DNA from: Cycas panzhihuaensis
Taxonomy: Eukaryota; Cycadophyta
Assembly (NCBI GenBank): GCA_023213395.1
Contig: CM041465.1
Span: 9,982,001 to 10,046,000 of the forward strand
Reading direction: 5' to 3'
Length of the DNA stretch: 64,000 bases
The notes under the pieces were generated by a model. It ran no database searches and was not told the origin of the DNA. It worked only from the letters and a program-made list of their open reading frames with translations. The translations under genes and the position numbers were made by a program. How positions within the stretch are numbered: the stretch's first letter is position 1; each line of letters begins with the position of its first letter. Shown one piece after another: positions 46,921 through 56,479 of this stretch.

Positions 46921-47770
46921 GGAAAGAAGGTCATTCAGTTGCTTGAGACCACCCCATTGTATGCCTTAACCTGGTCTCAAGTGATCAAAGAGGAAAATGA
47001 TGCCTTGTCATCCACATCTCATCATGATCCTCTTCTAGAAGCCCCCACACTCCCAAAGACCATTCCTGTGCACCCCAGTCATTACGACTTTCGAAGGGCT
47101 CTTCCCCAACCCACTGCGAAGGGGAAGCATTTCTTTGTCATTGATGAGCTTCATACCATGGCTGTCAGAATGTCCATAATGGACGTCTTGAGGAGATACC
47201 ATGAACATTGTGCACTACTCTTGGAGGCCTTAGGATTAGGTGATATTCCCATTCGTGCCTTGGGAGTCACCCCGAGTCATGAGCCCATCATCTTCTTTGA
47301 TCCTAAGCATCTTCCCCCTACTAGCGAAAGAGAGCATCAATGGCATTTCCTTTCACGATTACCATCGATACTCTGGATTGTACTTTATAAAGAATCGTTG
47401 TCGATAATGGTTCTTCTATTAATGCCATGCCCTTGCATGTTATGCAAGAGCTCAGTATATCAACTTTAGAACCAGTTCCATGGAGGAGCCAAGGCTATGA
47501 TGGTAGTAAAAAGACACCCTTGGGATTGGTGTTTAACCCGCTTACTCTTTAGGACAAGACTATCCTCATTGATATTATAGTTCTTGATGTCGATGTCAAC
47601 TACAATCTATTGTTGAGATGCCCATGGCTTGATCAGATGAGAGTCATGTTCTTGTCCCATTGGGGGTAACTTAAATTCGTCCACAAAGGGCAAATGAGAG
47701 TCGTCTCCCGCGAACTTCCTCCCACTAAACAACCACGTCAATCCTACCAAGTGGGTCATGGCTAACTGAA
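46921..47770 (+). pseudogene. Element C aspartic protease
   Basis: KGKKVIQLLETTPLYALTWS begins the domain. The active-site loop near 47395-47440 reads VVDNGSSINAMPLHVM in the shifted frame, keeping the Asp and Gly that A has lost. The flap remnant NYNLLLRCPWLDQM is near 47600. A frameshift near 47360 separates the halves. Confidence 0.8.
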
Positions 47771-50680
47771 AGGTGACAAAGGCCTTTCTGCCCATGCCTC
47801 TTCTTATTCTATTGACATCCCTAACTCATCTCTTTTGGAAGAAGACCCTTCATCCTCTTCTTCCAACCTCACACGTTTTGCCCCTATTGGTGTTGGAAGT
47901 TAGAGGTACCTTGCCATAATTAGTGACGATAAGTCTGATGGTGAGGATGAGGACCCCCCTCACCTCGTTTCCCTTTTGGGCATAAGTAGGGGGCACCTCC
48001 TTCATTCTAGATCCCGCTTTAGAACCTCTATAGTTAGAGAGACTAGTTCTTCTCTTATGTCTCATGTCATTACCCCTGTTGATCAAGTGCTCCTCGAGTC
48101 TTCCCCTTCATTGCCGCACATAAGCAACGGGGGTGGGGAGCCTCCTCTTATCCCTTGCGAGGGACCTTTTTCGAGCTTTCCCAGGGAGTCTGTCGGGTAT
48201 ACCAAGCAGCATGATGATCACCATGGTCCCGCTGTCTCTACTCCCCTTCACCCTTTATCTTCTCGAAGTGTGGTCATCTATGGGGTGGACTACTTTGAGA
48301 ATGATAAAGCCCTGCTTGAGCACTTAGCGGGCTCCACGCCCAACCTTCCTTCTAGTCACCATAGGCTTAGCTATCACAAGGTCTGAGCTATTGGGTCTTC
48401 TCTTGCTGATCCAACTCCATCTCTTATTCTATCCCTTCCTATTGATCAAGGCCCCTTCCACTTTAAGGAGGGGAATGCCATGTGCATGGGGGCAACCCAG
48501 GACATAGTCCTTGTCTTAGGCAAAGTCATTAAGGTAGGGGTGAAATGCTCTCCTGATGAAATGAAGGAATATGCCCTTCTATTCTACGAGTTTTGGGATA
48601 TTTTTACGTGGGACTACTCTGATATGAAGGGAATTGATCCTTCAATCATTACCCATAACCTTACTACTATTCTTGGTACTTGCCCCGTGCGTCAAGAGCA
48701 ATGCCCTCTTCACCTTAAGCTCTTAGCTACTGTTAAAATGGAAGTTGAGAAACTCCTCAACGCAGGATTAATCACTTCCATCAACTACCCTAAATAGGTG
48801 TCTAACATTGTCCCCGTTGATAAACAGAATAGGATAATCTAGATTTGCATTGATTTCCATGACATCAACAATGCATGTCCTAAGGATAATTTCCCACTTC
48901 CTTTTATTGATCAGATTATCGATCAAACCATTAGTTTTGAAGTCATGTCCTTAATGGATGGCTTCTCCGGCTATAACCAAATACAAATCTCTCCTTAAGA
49001 CCATTATAAGATGGCCTTCACTACTCTGTGGGGTACTTTCGCCTATAAGGCAATACCTTTCTGACTCAAGAATGCAAGCACCACTTATCAAAGGGTGATA
49101 TAATTCATTTTTTATGATCTCATCAATAAATTCCTGGAGGTCTTCATGGATGACATGATGGGTCTCTCACGCATCAGAGCCCATCACCCTTCTGATTTAT
49201 GGGCCATCTTCGTACGATGTCGTGAATACCATGTAAGCCTCAACCCTCTTAAATGTGTGTTTGTCATGACTACTAGCAAACTCCTTGGTTTCCTTGTGTC
49301 AAAATAAGGGATCCAAATTAACCCTAATAAAGTCAAGGCCATCCTTGACATACCATCTCCTAAAACCCAATGATAGATTAAGTTGTTTTTAGGTAGGCTT
49401 AGTTTCCTTAGGTGTTTCTTGGTGAACTTTGCCATAAATGCCAAACCACTCACTAACCTATTAAAGAAGGGGGCTCTATTTGTTTGATCTTCCAAGGCCC
49501 AACAATCCTTCAAGAAACTTAAGGAAGCCCTTGCTTCTGCCTTGATATTAGTGATGCCTCTCTTTGATAAGACATTCATCCTGTATACCTCGGCAACCGA
49601 TGAATCTCTAGGTGCCATGTTGGCTTAGGAGGATGATTCAGGAGCCAAGAGGGCCATTTACTTTATCAGTCACACCCTTGTGGCTACTGAACTCAATTAC
49701 TCCCCTACAGAGAAGGAATGCCTCTCCTTGGTATATGCAATTAAGAAGTTCATGTATTATTTGCTTGGGAATACTACTGGGGTGATCATTTAATCTAATC
49801 CCCTGCACTATTTACTCACCTGATGCGACTTGGTAAGTAGGACTGGCAAGTGGGTCATCCTCCTTCAGGAGTTTGACCTCTAAATCATTAACAGGAAGTC
49901 GAAGAAGGGGATGGTAGTGGCTAAGCATCTCGCTAAAACTCCTATCCTGAACCCTTTGGATGTTCTTGTTGATGACTCTCTTCTTGAGAAGCCCATCTTG
50001 ACTATTCAGGACTCCTCTCCTCATTTGCTTATTGATAACGAGCGGTATGGGGATATTGTGTAATACCTCACTCAACACTAGTATCACCTTGATGCTAGCG
50101 ATAAAGCTAGGTCTCACATTCAGGCTACTACTAGGAAGTACTTCCTTATGAGTGAGATATTATACAAAATATCCTTCAATGGGATCCTTCTTTAATGCAT
50201 CACCCCTGACAAAGTGAACTAGATACTCCATGAATTCCACAACGGCATTTGCGGAGGCCACTTTTGGGGTCAATCCATGGCCCAAAGGATCCTCTGTATG
50301 GGGTACTGTTGGCCATCCCTCTTTAAGGACGTCCATGCTTATGCCCTAAGATGTCGATAATGCCAAGAGCATGCCAACATCACCCACTTGTCTTTCGAGG
50401 CTCTCCATCCCATTATATCTCCATGGCCCTTCTCCCAATGGGGGTTGGACCTCATTGGAGCCATATCCCCATCCTCTTCGTTGTAGCACAAGTTCATCTT
50501 GACTACTACAAAGTACTTTACTAAATGGGTGGAAGCCATACCTTTGACTATTACCCCTAGTAAGATGATAGCCACCTTCATCTACTAGCATATTATCTAT
50601 TACTTCGGGATTCCCAATGTCCTGGTCATAGACAACATAACTCCTTTTTGCAACAAGGAGATGGATGAGATTTACGAGAA
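47771..50680 (+). pseudogene. Element C pol: linker, RT, RNase H and truncated integrase
   Basis: The linker GVDYFENDKALLEHLAG and NAMCMGATQDIVLVL lead to the RT (KMEVEKLLNAGLITSI, VMSLMDGFSGYNQIQI), with polymerase box VFMDDMMG near 49150. RNase H follows near 49575 (LYTSATDESLGAMLA, ELNYSPTEKECLSLVYAIKK). The integrase zinc domain is well preserved near 50225-50365 (LHEFHNGICGGHFWGQ, MGYCWPSLFKD, LRCR*CQ). The core has WGLDLIGAI and LVIDNITPF with both Asp kept, and stops at EMDEIYEK (50680), where LTR sequence begins. Stops are mostly TAG. No second RNase H lies inside pol. The minus-strand 144-codon frame at 49184-49618 is a shadow of RT-RNase H. Confidence 0.88.
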
Positions 50681-51030
50681 ATCAATGGTACTTGCATCCC
50701 CATGGCACTCCACAACCCTCCTATGCACCTCCACATTGTCCTAAGCACCATTCAACTCATGTGATCTGTCACACCTTATGCCATATCATAACCCTTAGCA
50801 CCCCGCTCAGTGTGATTGGTTTATCCTTATGCTAGTTATTAGTTCCCTGGGAGTCCTGCCACTTCTGTACCCCATCTAGTTTAGGTCATCTTCTCTATTT
50901 GACTATCCCCAACCATCTGGACAGAGAGTCAGCCCCTCCTAGGCCTGGGGTACCCTCTTTAAGGCTCCCATACATCCTCTTTTTGGCCTATTTTGGTCTC
51001 TATCACCACACTATGGTAAATGTCGCAGTA

Positions 51031-51068
51031 CCATAGTAAACTTCACAGTACTGTGAAGTTTACCATGG
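51031..51068. repeat. Palindrome in C 3' LTR U3
   Basis: The inner 28 bp (51036-51063; arms gtaaacttcacagt and complement) are a perfect palindrome; one mismatch then allows 38 bp. Just to its left a further stem, ctatggta/taccatag (about 51011-51035), overlaps its edge. Confidence 0.95.
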
Positions 51069-51197
51069 GGCAACTATCATAACATATTTTTTTAAATTTG
51101 CCATAGAAAATTTTACTTCTTTCATGAAATTACCACATGGCTTTGACACCTCTCGAGCCCTACCTCAACCCTAATCGCCATTCAGCCTAGGGTTAGG

Positions 51198-51204
51198 TAT
51201 AAAG
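51198..51204 (+). promoter_or_regulatory. TATA box in C 3' LTR
   Basis: tataaag, same context as 42139. Confidence 0.55.
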
Positions 51205-53449
51205 CCTAAAACAACCTCATTTTCTGTCTCTTCTTCCACCTTCCTTTCTCTCTTCTCTCTCTTTCATAGGAGTTTTCTACAGTAACACCCTGCAACGCTC
51301 AAGTTCCCTAAGTTCTAGCCTGAGATCTGGCCATTACAACTTTGATCTGTAGTAGCAGGCTCACCAACTAATACCTCTAAGTAAGGATTCATGCCCAAGT
51401 TTGGCCCCCACATCCTTCCTACAGTTTTCAGTGAGATTATTTCCAGATTGTAGCACCCTCCTAAGGACCCCTTGTAAGCATATCAGATTAGCTATTTCCT
51501 GTTGTTTTTAGGGGCAGACTTGCCTCTTACATAGCTCAACAGGTATTTTTTCATTGTTGTTCTATATCTTTCCTTTGGATTATCTTTTAAAAGGTTAGGT
51601 CTTTGAGCACATCATTCCTTCCCTTATTTTTTTTAATGTATACAGGAGGTACTCCTCTATTTCCTATTTTTCTGCCCTCTTCATCTCCCTATCCTATTCT
51701 ACTTTTTTCCAAGGAGGCTACGTGACAGGACCCATAAAGAGTGAGAGAAGGGAGCCAAGGTGGGTTTCGTACCTACTAGACTTACTCCTCAAGGGCAAAC
51801 CCCTTCTCCTCTTTCCCCTCCTTCACTTGTGCCTCTCTTGTGTTACCAAGGAGTCTCTAGGATTTGGCTTACGTTAGATATTAGCATATGCATCCCTTGT
51901 TGCATTGTTTCAAGGCCTACATGCCTCTCTTAGGCAGCTCTTCTAGCCCCAAATGATGTCCCTCATTTATCTTGGGTCCCGGCTTAGCCAATATTGTAAT
52001 TTACTACACGTAGCATACTTGCAACATAGGCAACTTTCACAAACTTCGTAATATTTGTTTCCTTTATTATCCACTACCAATAGGCTATCCTAATTTATTG
52101 TACCTTATGTCTAAGGGTAGTGTGGAGGTGTACTTGTTGGATGGTTATCCATTCCAAGGCTAACCTCCCCTTCGCCTTGGCTTGTGTTGTTGGTTTTCTT
52201 GGGAGATTATAGAGTTACTTTTGGTGGAAGATTACTTAACTTGAAACATTTTAACTTGCAACATTTCAACATTTTACTTTTACATAATTATATATATATT
52301 GGCTTTGTATCCTAGTAGCCCCTTTGGAAAGGGCAAGGAACTTTATGATTCCAGGTTTGATGCACCATTTGCAGAAAGGTAAATGACAATAATCTAGGTG
52401 TGTTTCTTGGTCTCCTTTCCTTTGGTTGTTCTAGCCTCTACATAGTTCCTTTTTCCTTTGCATCTTTCTTGCTTCTTTCCTTTCATTTTTGGGGGAGGTA
52501 ATGAAACCCCTATGCTACTCACGCAACGAGAAAAGGGAAAAGAGGAAGTGGGTGTAGCGCAAGATAAAGATCATGTTTCAGCTGCATCGTTCTTCTAGGT
52601 ATGCCACCTTGATTTCATTGATCTTTTCATGTTTCCTTTAGCTTGTATGTTTGCATGAAAAGACATAAGGGAGTAAAGTAAAAGGGAACAAACTCACATC
52701 ATCATCTTGCACTTTAGTTCTTATTTTAGGAAAGAGCATCTATTAAGGGTTATCCCATTTCTTCTTTCTTTTAATTGCATTGCTGTGCATTTTATATGAT
52801 ATCTCAGTTTATTTCCTTTTTTCTCCTTCCCTTCTCTAAAACAAAATGAGAGTGAGGATTTGTGTTTGAGAGAGAAAGTGTATTTATTGTTCTTTACACA
52901 CATACACTTGCATACCTCTCATTTTCACAGATACATAAATAGTCTTTACCCTATTGTTGCATATAGAGATTAGACCTCCCCTCGCACATAGAGTGGCAAG
53001 AACTCTTTCTGGTACCACTCTTTCTCCACCTAACATCCTCTTCAAGTGGGTTAGTTCTTAGAGGATTCGTCCCCTAAGATCTCCTTTTTGCCTCATCGTT
53101 CCTACACACACCTCACCTACGTCCCTTAACTTTCTTTCCATGAGGATCTGCTCCCTCATCGGGTCTTGCCTTCCTCTTCTGGCCATCCAAGGGTGGGAAG
53201 ACCCTAGTTTTGAGGTTACTTGGGCAACTAAGGACTTCCCTCACCTACAATCCCCTTTAAAGTCAAAAGCTGAGTTACCAAGAGAAAGTCTTGCACCATT
53301 CATAGGTCTCGAACCTACATTTTGATGTACGAATGCCCTGTGTGGGTTCTTCCTTGCACTTGTTGGTTTGATCCCTTTATCACAGAGTCTTTCATCGATA
53401 AACTTAACCCCAACTTGGTGTAGTTACCATCCCCATAGACGCAATTCCA

Positions 53450-53454
53450 CCCTC
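53450..53454. repeat. Target-site duplication of element C, right copy (ccctc)
   Basis: Exact partner of 41427-41431. Confidence 0.93.
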
Positions 53455-53489
53455 CAATATAGGGGGGTTAGCCAAATGCTACTTTGGTA

Positions 53490-53660
53490 TGACCCTAAAC
53501 TACCAACCATAATTTGATATGAGCTTAAACTACCAATCCTCACTCTGAAATGAGCTTAAACTACTCCTATTTATGAGGTCAAGCATCCCCTACTAAGGAC
53601 CATGGCATTGAAACATTCTTTCTTTATTTCAAAATAAGCATAAACTACCTCCACCTTATA
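53490..53660 (+). repeat. Imperfect tandem motif after B pol (..gagcttaaactacc..)
   Basis: About four irregular repeats of (a)tgagcttaaactacc (53503, 53523, 53553 and a weaker one near 53635). A has a single copy, ctgaaatgagcctaaactacc, at 16360-16382. Non-coding spacer of B between pol and the antisense gene; the remainder to 54130 holds no gene. Confidence 0.65.
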
Positions 53661-53981
53661 CACCATCACCTCTTCAAAAGGTGCCTCACCAATGTCCATC
53701 TCCTACTATTCCTGGCTGGTGATGCAATTAACCCCATAATAGGGGCATGGGAGTCTATGAGTATAAACTTATGGTCAATTACATAACATCATTTTATGTG
53801 GATCATATGTATGTGGTTAGTGTATGTGCTATGATACCATGCATAAGAGCAAATATCAAGATAAAACATACAAAAAGTAAGTAGATATATATACTAGAAT
53901 AATGAAATGTGCAAAGATACATCCACATAATAAGTATATAAAAGATATAAAATAATGGTAGGGTATGAATGCCCCTCCCTC

Positions 53982-54029
53982 TATACACACACATGCATGC
54001 GTGCACGCGCATGTGCACATATATACACA
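53982..54029. repeat. 48-bp strictly alternating purine-pyrimidine tract
   Basis: Every step from 53982 to 54029 alternates Y/R, mixing TA, CA/TG and a CG-rich centre (tgcacgcgcatg). This composition favours left-handed Z-DNA. It lies downstream of B's antisense gene. Confidence 0.9.
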
Positions 54030-54129
54030 ATAGAAAAGTACAATGTGGATAAGGGATACAACATCCTATGAGGGAGTTGTGATCCTTATAGGGGTGTTTA
54101 ATTATATACATAAACTCCATAGTCTAGAG

Positions 54130-55411
54130 GTCCAACTTTCCTCTACAAAATACAAAATACAACCATCCCCTATGCCCTCAAGAGGTGTCATCTCTGAACT
54201 ATGATCCCTTCCACTCTGAGGGGGTTTAAGTACCTCCTAAAGTCCTCCTCAACTACTATGATGGCCTAGCCTCACTTCCCTCATCCTATAGATAACCCTC
54301 ATACCTCTAGCGCTACAATGCCATTATAGTTGTATAAGTCCTAGATGATCAGGTTGCCATTTGCTCCACCAGTCGATCACACATTGCCAGAAGTAGATCT
54401 CTCTCCTCCTGGACCTCTTGATTTTATGTCTCAAGTATGGTGATCTAGATCACTATCCCATGATCTACCTATATGGGAGCCACCACAATTGGAGGTACTA
54501 TATTTATATCCCATTCCTCTAACTCCCTCATTTAGGCCTATAGCTCATCCCTCTCTGCATGTATTTAGCCCCTCTTAGCCTAAATACTATCCTAAACTAC
54601 TTGTAACTTGTGGACCTTTACAACCTACATCTCCCTCACTCTCAATAAGGGGGAAAATTCTACTGTATATGGATGTGTTGATGTTAACTCCTTACTATCT
54701 ACTATGGGAGGTTGACCCTTTACATGCACCATAGCGAATAGCTAGGTAATGACCCTACCAATGAGCTTCATTCTAATATCCTCTCTTGCTAGTATAACAA
54801 GTCTGTGTGTTAATAATAAGTCAGTATGAAATCAACATATAATCAAAATAATGGAAACAATTGCAATGGACTAATGTCAAATGGAAAAGAGTAATACCTC
54901 CTTAAGTGCCTCCTTTGGAGCTAGTGCTACCTTCAACCTCCTCCCTAGCTAGCCTTCATACCAACATCATGTACCTCCTCATCTCTAGTAGCCTCCAACT
55001 CCTTCTTATTGCCTTCAGTAGTATCATCTCCCTCTTCTACTTTCTCTTTAGCCTCTACTATTAGCCCTATGGTGCCTCCATCACCCTCCTCATCACTATC
55101 CTAGTGGACACCCTAAAAGAGATGCCTCACATAGTCATCAAGGGTCAAAATCTCTAAAGAAGTCATATCTACTAACTGACAAACCTACTTTGACTCTTTC
55201 AAACTATGGAACTGTAACATAACCCCATCTTTCCGAAGCACTAGCAAGCAGGAGCCACTGAATGGTTAAGGATTTCTATTAGCCATTAGGATTTATGCAT
55301 GGGCCACTAAGTTATCTAATAAGATATAAAGATGCTAGGGCCCCCAATAGTATCACAAGAAAGAAGGCCCCTACATGTCTACTTAAAAAGTTAAACATCA
55401 CTTCTAATAGT
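54130..55411 (-). pseudogene. Element B antisense PMD-type gene relic
   Basis: Homologous to the antisense gene of A. On the minus strand the end of the PMD is seen (TSLEILTLDDYVRHLF at about 55125-55175; A has TSLDLLTLPDYIAEPY). An acidic region follows (DSDEEGDGGT, EAKEKVEEGDDTTEGNKKEL), then after an intron-like gap a tail (TVEFSPLLRVREM, AKRG*IHAERDELWA*MREL, QEERDLLLAMCDRLVEQM) resembling A's coiled coil. The N-terminal PMD half is missing, cut at 55411 by copia LTR sequence. Stops are frequent. Its presence in a second, older element shows the antisense gene belongs to the family and is not a chance capture by A. Confidence 0.72.
54803..54897 (-). other. Inferred intron in the antisense gene of B
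   Basis: On the minus strand a donor gag|gtatta at 54897 and an acceptor acacacag at 54803 (or ag near 54780) bracket a T-rich, non-coding stretch. It lies exactly between the acidic region and the coiled-coil tail, as in A. The exact acceptor and phase are uncertain. Confidence 0.5.
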
Positions 55412-55563
55412 TGTCGAATATTATTATCGTTAAAGAGAAAGTTCTTTGGTACTCCCTTTAGTATTTAATTTATTTATAATTAGTTTATATACTTGTGTTA
55501 TTTTATCTTTTACTCCTATTGGACTACATCTATAAGGTTGATTTTCTAAGAGGAAATACTCCA
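55412..55563 (+). repeat. Short copia-type LTR (element E, relic)
   Basis: It starts tgtcgaatattattatc and ends aaatactcca two bases before a tRNA-Met type PBS. About 150 bp, short for an LTR, so either a TRIM-like element or a truncated one. Confidence 0.55.
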
Positions 55564-55565
55564 AG

Positions 55566-55580
55566 TGGTATCAAAGCCAC
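55566..55580 (+). other. Element E primer-binding site
   Basis: tggtatcaaagccac, tRNA-Met type with one A for G. Confidence 0.75.
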
Positions 55581-56260
55581 GCTTGTGATCATGGAAAGTT
55601 ACCCAATTTTTTTTTTAGTTAGATCGAGTACTCTCTCTACCTAAGTAGAGATCAAGGAAAGACCTCCGCTTTATACTCTCTCCATAGAGATTGAGGAACA
55701 GTACCAACATAATTGAGAAGTCATGAGAGAAAATGAATTTCTTCACCTAAGTAATGCCAATAACTTTTTTTTTTCTACTTTGCATTTTTTTTTTGTTGCA
55801 TTTATTTATTTCAATTTCTACATTAAGTTATAGTCCAAGGATAGATCACATCACTCGGTAGCTACCCTTCCTCCTTCTCACCTCTTTTTTATGGTTAGAT
55901 AACACCGCTTGGTAGCTAATCAAGTAATTAGGTGGAGACCCTATACTAGGGGTCTTTAAATATCATAGGGATCTCTTATTCTAGCTAAGCACATCATGGC
56001 TTTCCTACCCCTTACATAAAGGACTAGAGATAACACTCATGAACCAAGCCCTAGACAAAACCTAGCTACAGATGTTGGAATATTAGTAATACACATTTGT
56101 TTTGTCCCACATGCAAATGGGTCTCACTCTTACTATCATGTCATGTATTATAAAACACATATAGTGTATCATATGATGTATCTATTGTAAGAATGTTTTG
56201 TTAATTCAATTTGAGGTACCTTAAGGGCACCGCTTGATCCTAGAGGTGTTTGTTTCTGTT
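55581..56260 (+). other. Element E interior and LTR-like sequence, no coding
   Basis: No Gag or Pol motif is seen. From 56084 (tgttggaatattagtaatac) an LTR-like stretch with ..tttgttttgtcccac.. begins and is cut at 56260 by element D. If it is the 3' LTR of E, E would be a small non-coding (TRIM-like) element, but the two ends agree only in their first ~12 bases. Confidence 0.35.
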
Positions 56261-56467
56261 TGTGAATATAAATAACTCAAACAACCAAGCAAAAAATATC
56301 AGGATAAAAATGGTATCACAAGATACCTTCAATTAAAATGAATGTATTTTATAAAGTATAATATGCTTTATATACTCATAAACTTATGAGTATAAATATT
56401 TGTAAGCCGACCACTAATACAAATGTGCATTACAAAGCTTACCACTAATACAAATTATTTTCTAACA
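56261..56467 (-). repeat. Element D 3' LTR
   Basis: On the minus strand it starts tgttagaaaataatttg, preceded by the polypurine tract atgggggag (56468-56478). Contains gagtatataaagc, a TATA box. Confidence 0.88.
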
Positions 56468-56479
56468 CTCCCCCATAAT

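Larger units (their letters stand above)
41432..53449 (+). mobile_element. Element C: Ty3/gypsy (Tat/Ogre-like), nested in B just after pol
   Basis: LTRs 41432-44391 and 50681-53449 flank gag, protease, linker, RT, RNase H and the first part of integrase, with exact duplications ccctc. The 3' LTR lacks its first 199 bases, and integrase stops abruptly at the same junction, so one deletion removed the IN C-terminus, the 3' gene region and the LTR start. Beyond C, B's post-pol block (ctgaaatgagcttaaactac) resumes. LTRs look ~88% identical, older than A. C resembles A and B in domain order and in the gag extension. Confidence 0.93.
50681..53449 (+). repeat. Element C 3' LTR, 5'-truncated
   Basis: It begins atcaatggtacttgcatcc, aligning with 41631 of the 5' LTR, and ends gcaattcca before ccctc. 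The first 199 bases are absent. Confidence 0.93.
5348..55411 (+). mobile_element. Element B: old Ty3/gypsy (Tat/Ogre-like) retrotransposon hosting four nested insertions
   Basis: The pieces 5348-6733, 26339-29931, 36517-41431 and 53450-55411 form one element once the nested insertions are removed. In order they hold a 5' LTR, PBS, gag with N-terminal extension, protease, RT, RNase H, integrase and an antisense gene with plant-mobile-domain features. Continuity is shown by the target duplications around the insertions, and by the same order of domains as in relatives A and C. It is the most decayed of the three, with dense stops and frameshifts. The 3' end is missing: at 55412 unrelated copia LTR sequence begins, and no second copy of the B LTR follows in the window. 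The Tat/Ogre assignment is inferred from the long LTR, the PBS type and the antisense extra gene. Confidence 0.8.

Noticed and set aside
49184-49618. Minus-strand frame of 144 codons, one of the longest in the right half
   Set aside because: Shadow of C's RT and RNase H; plus-strand motifs (VFMDDMMG, TDESLGAMLA) are clear.
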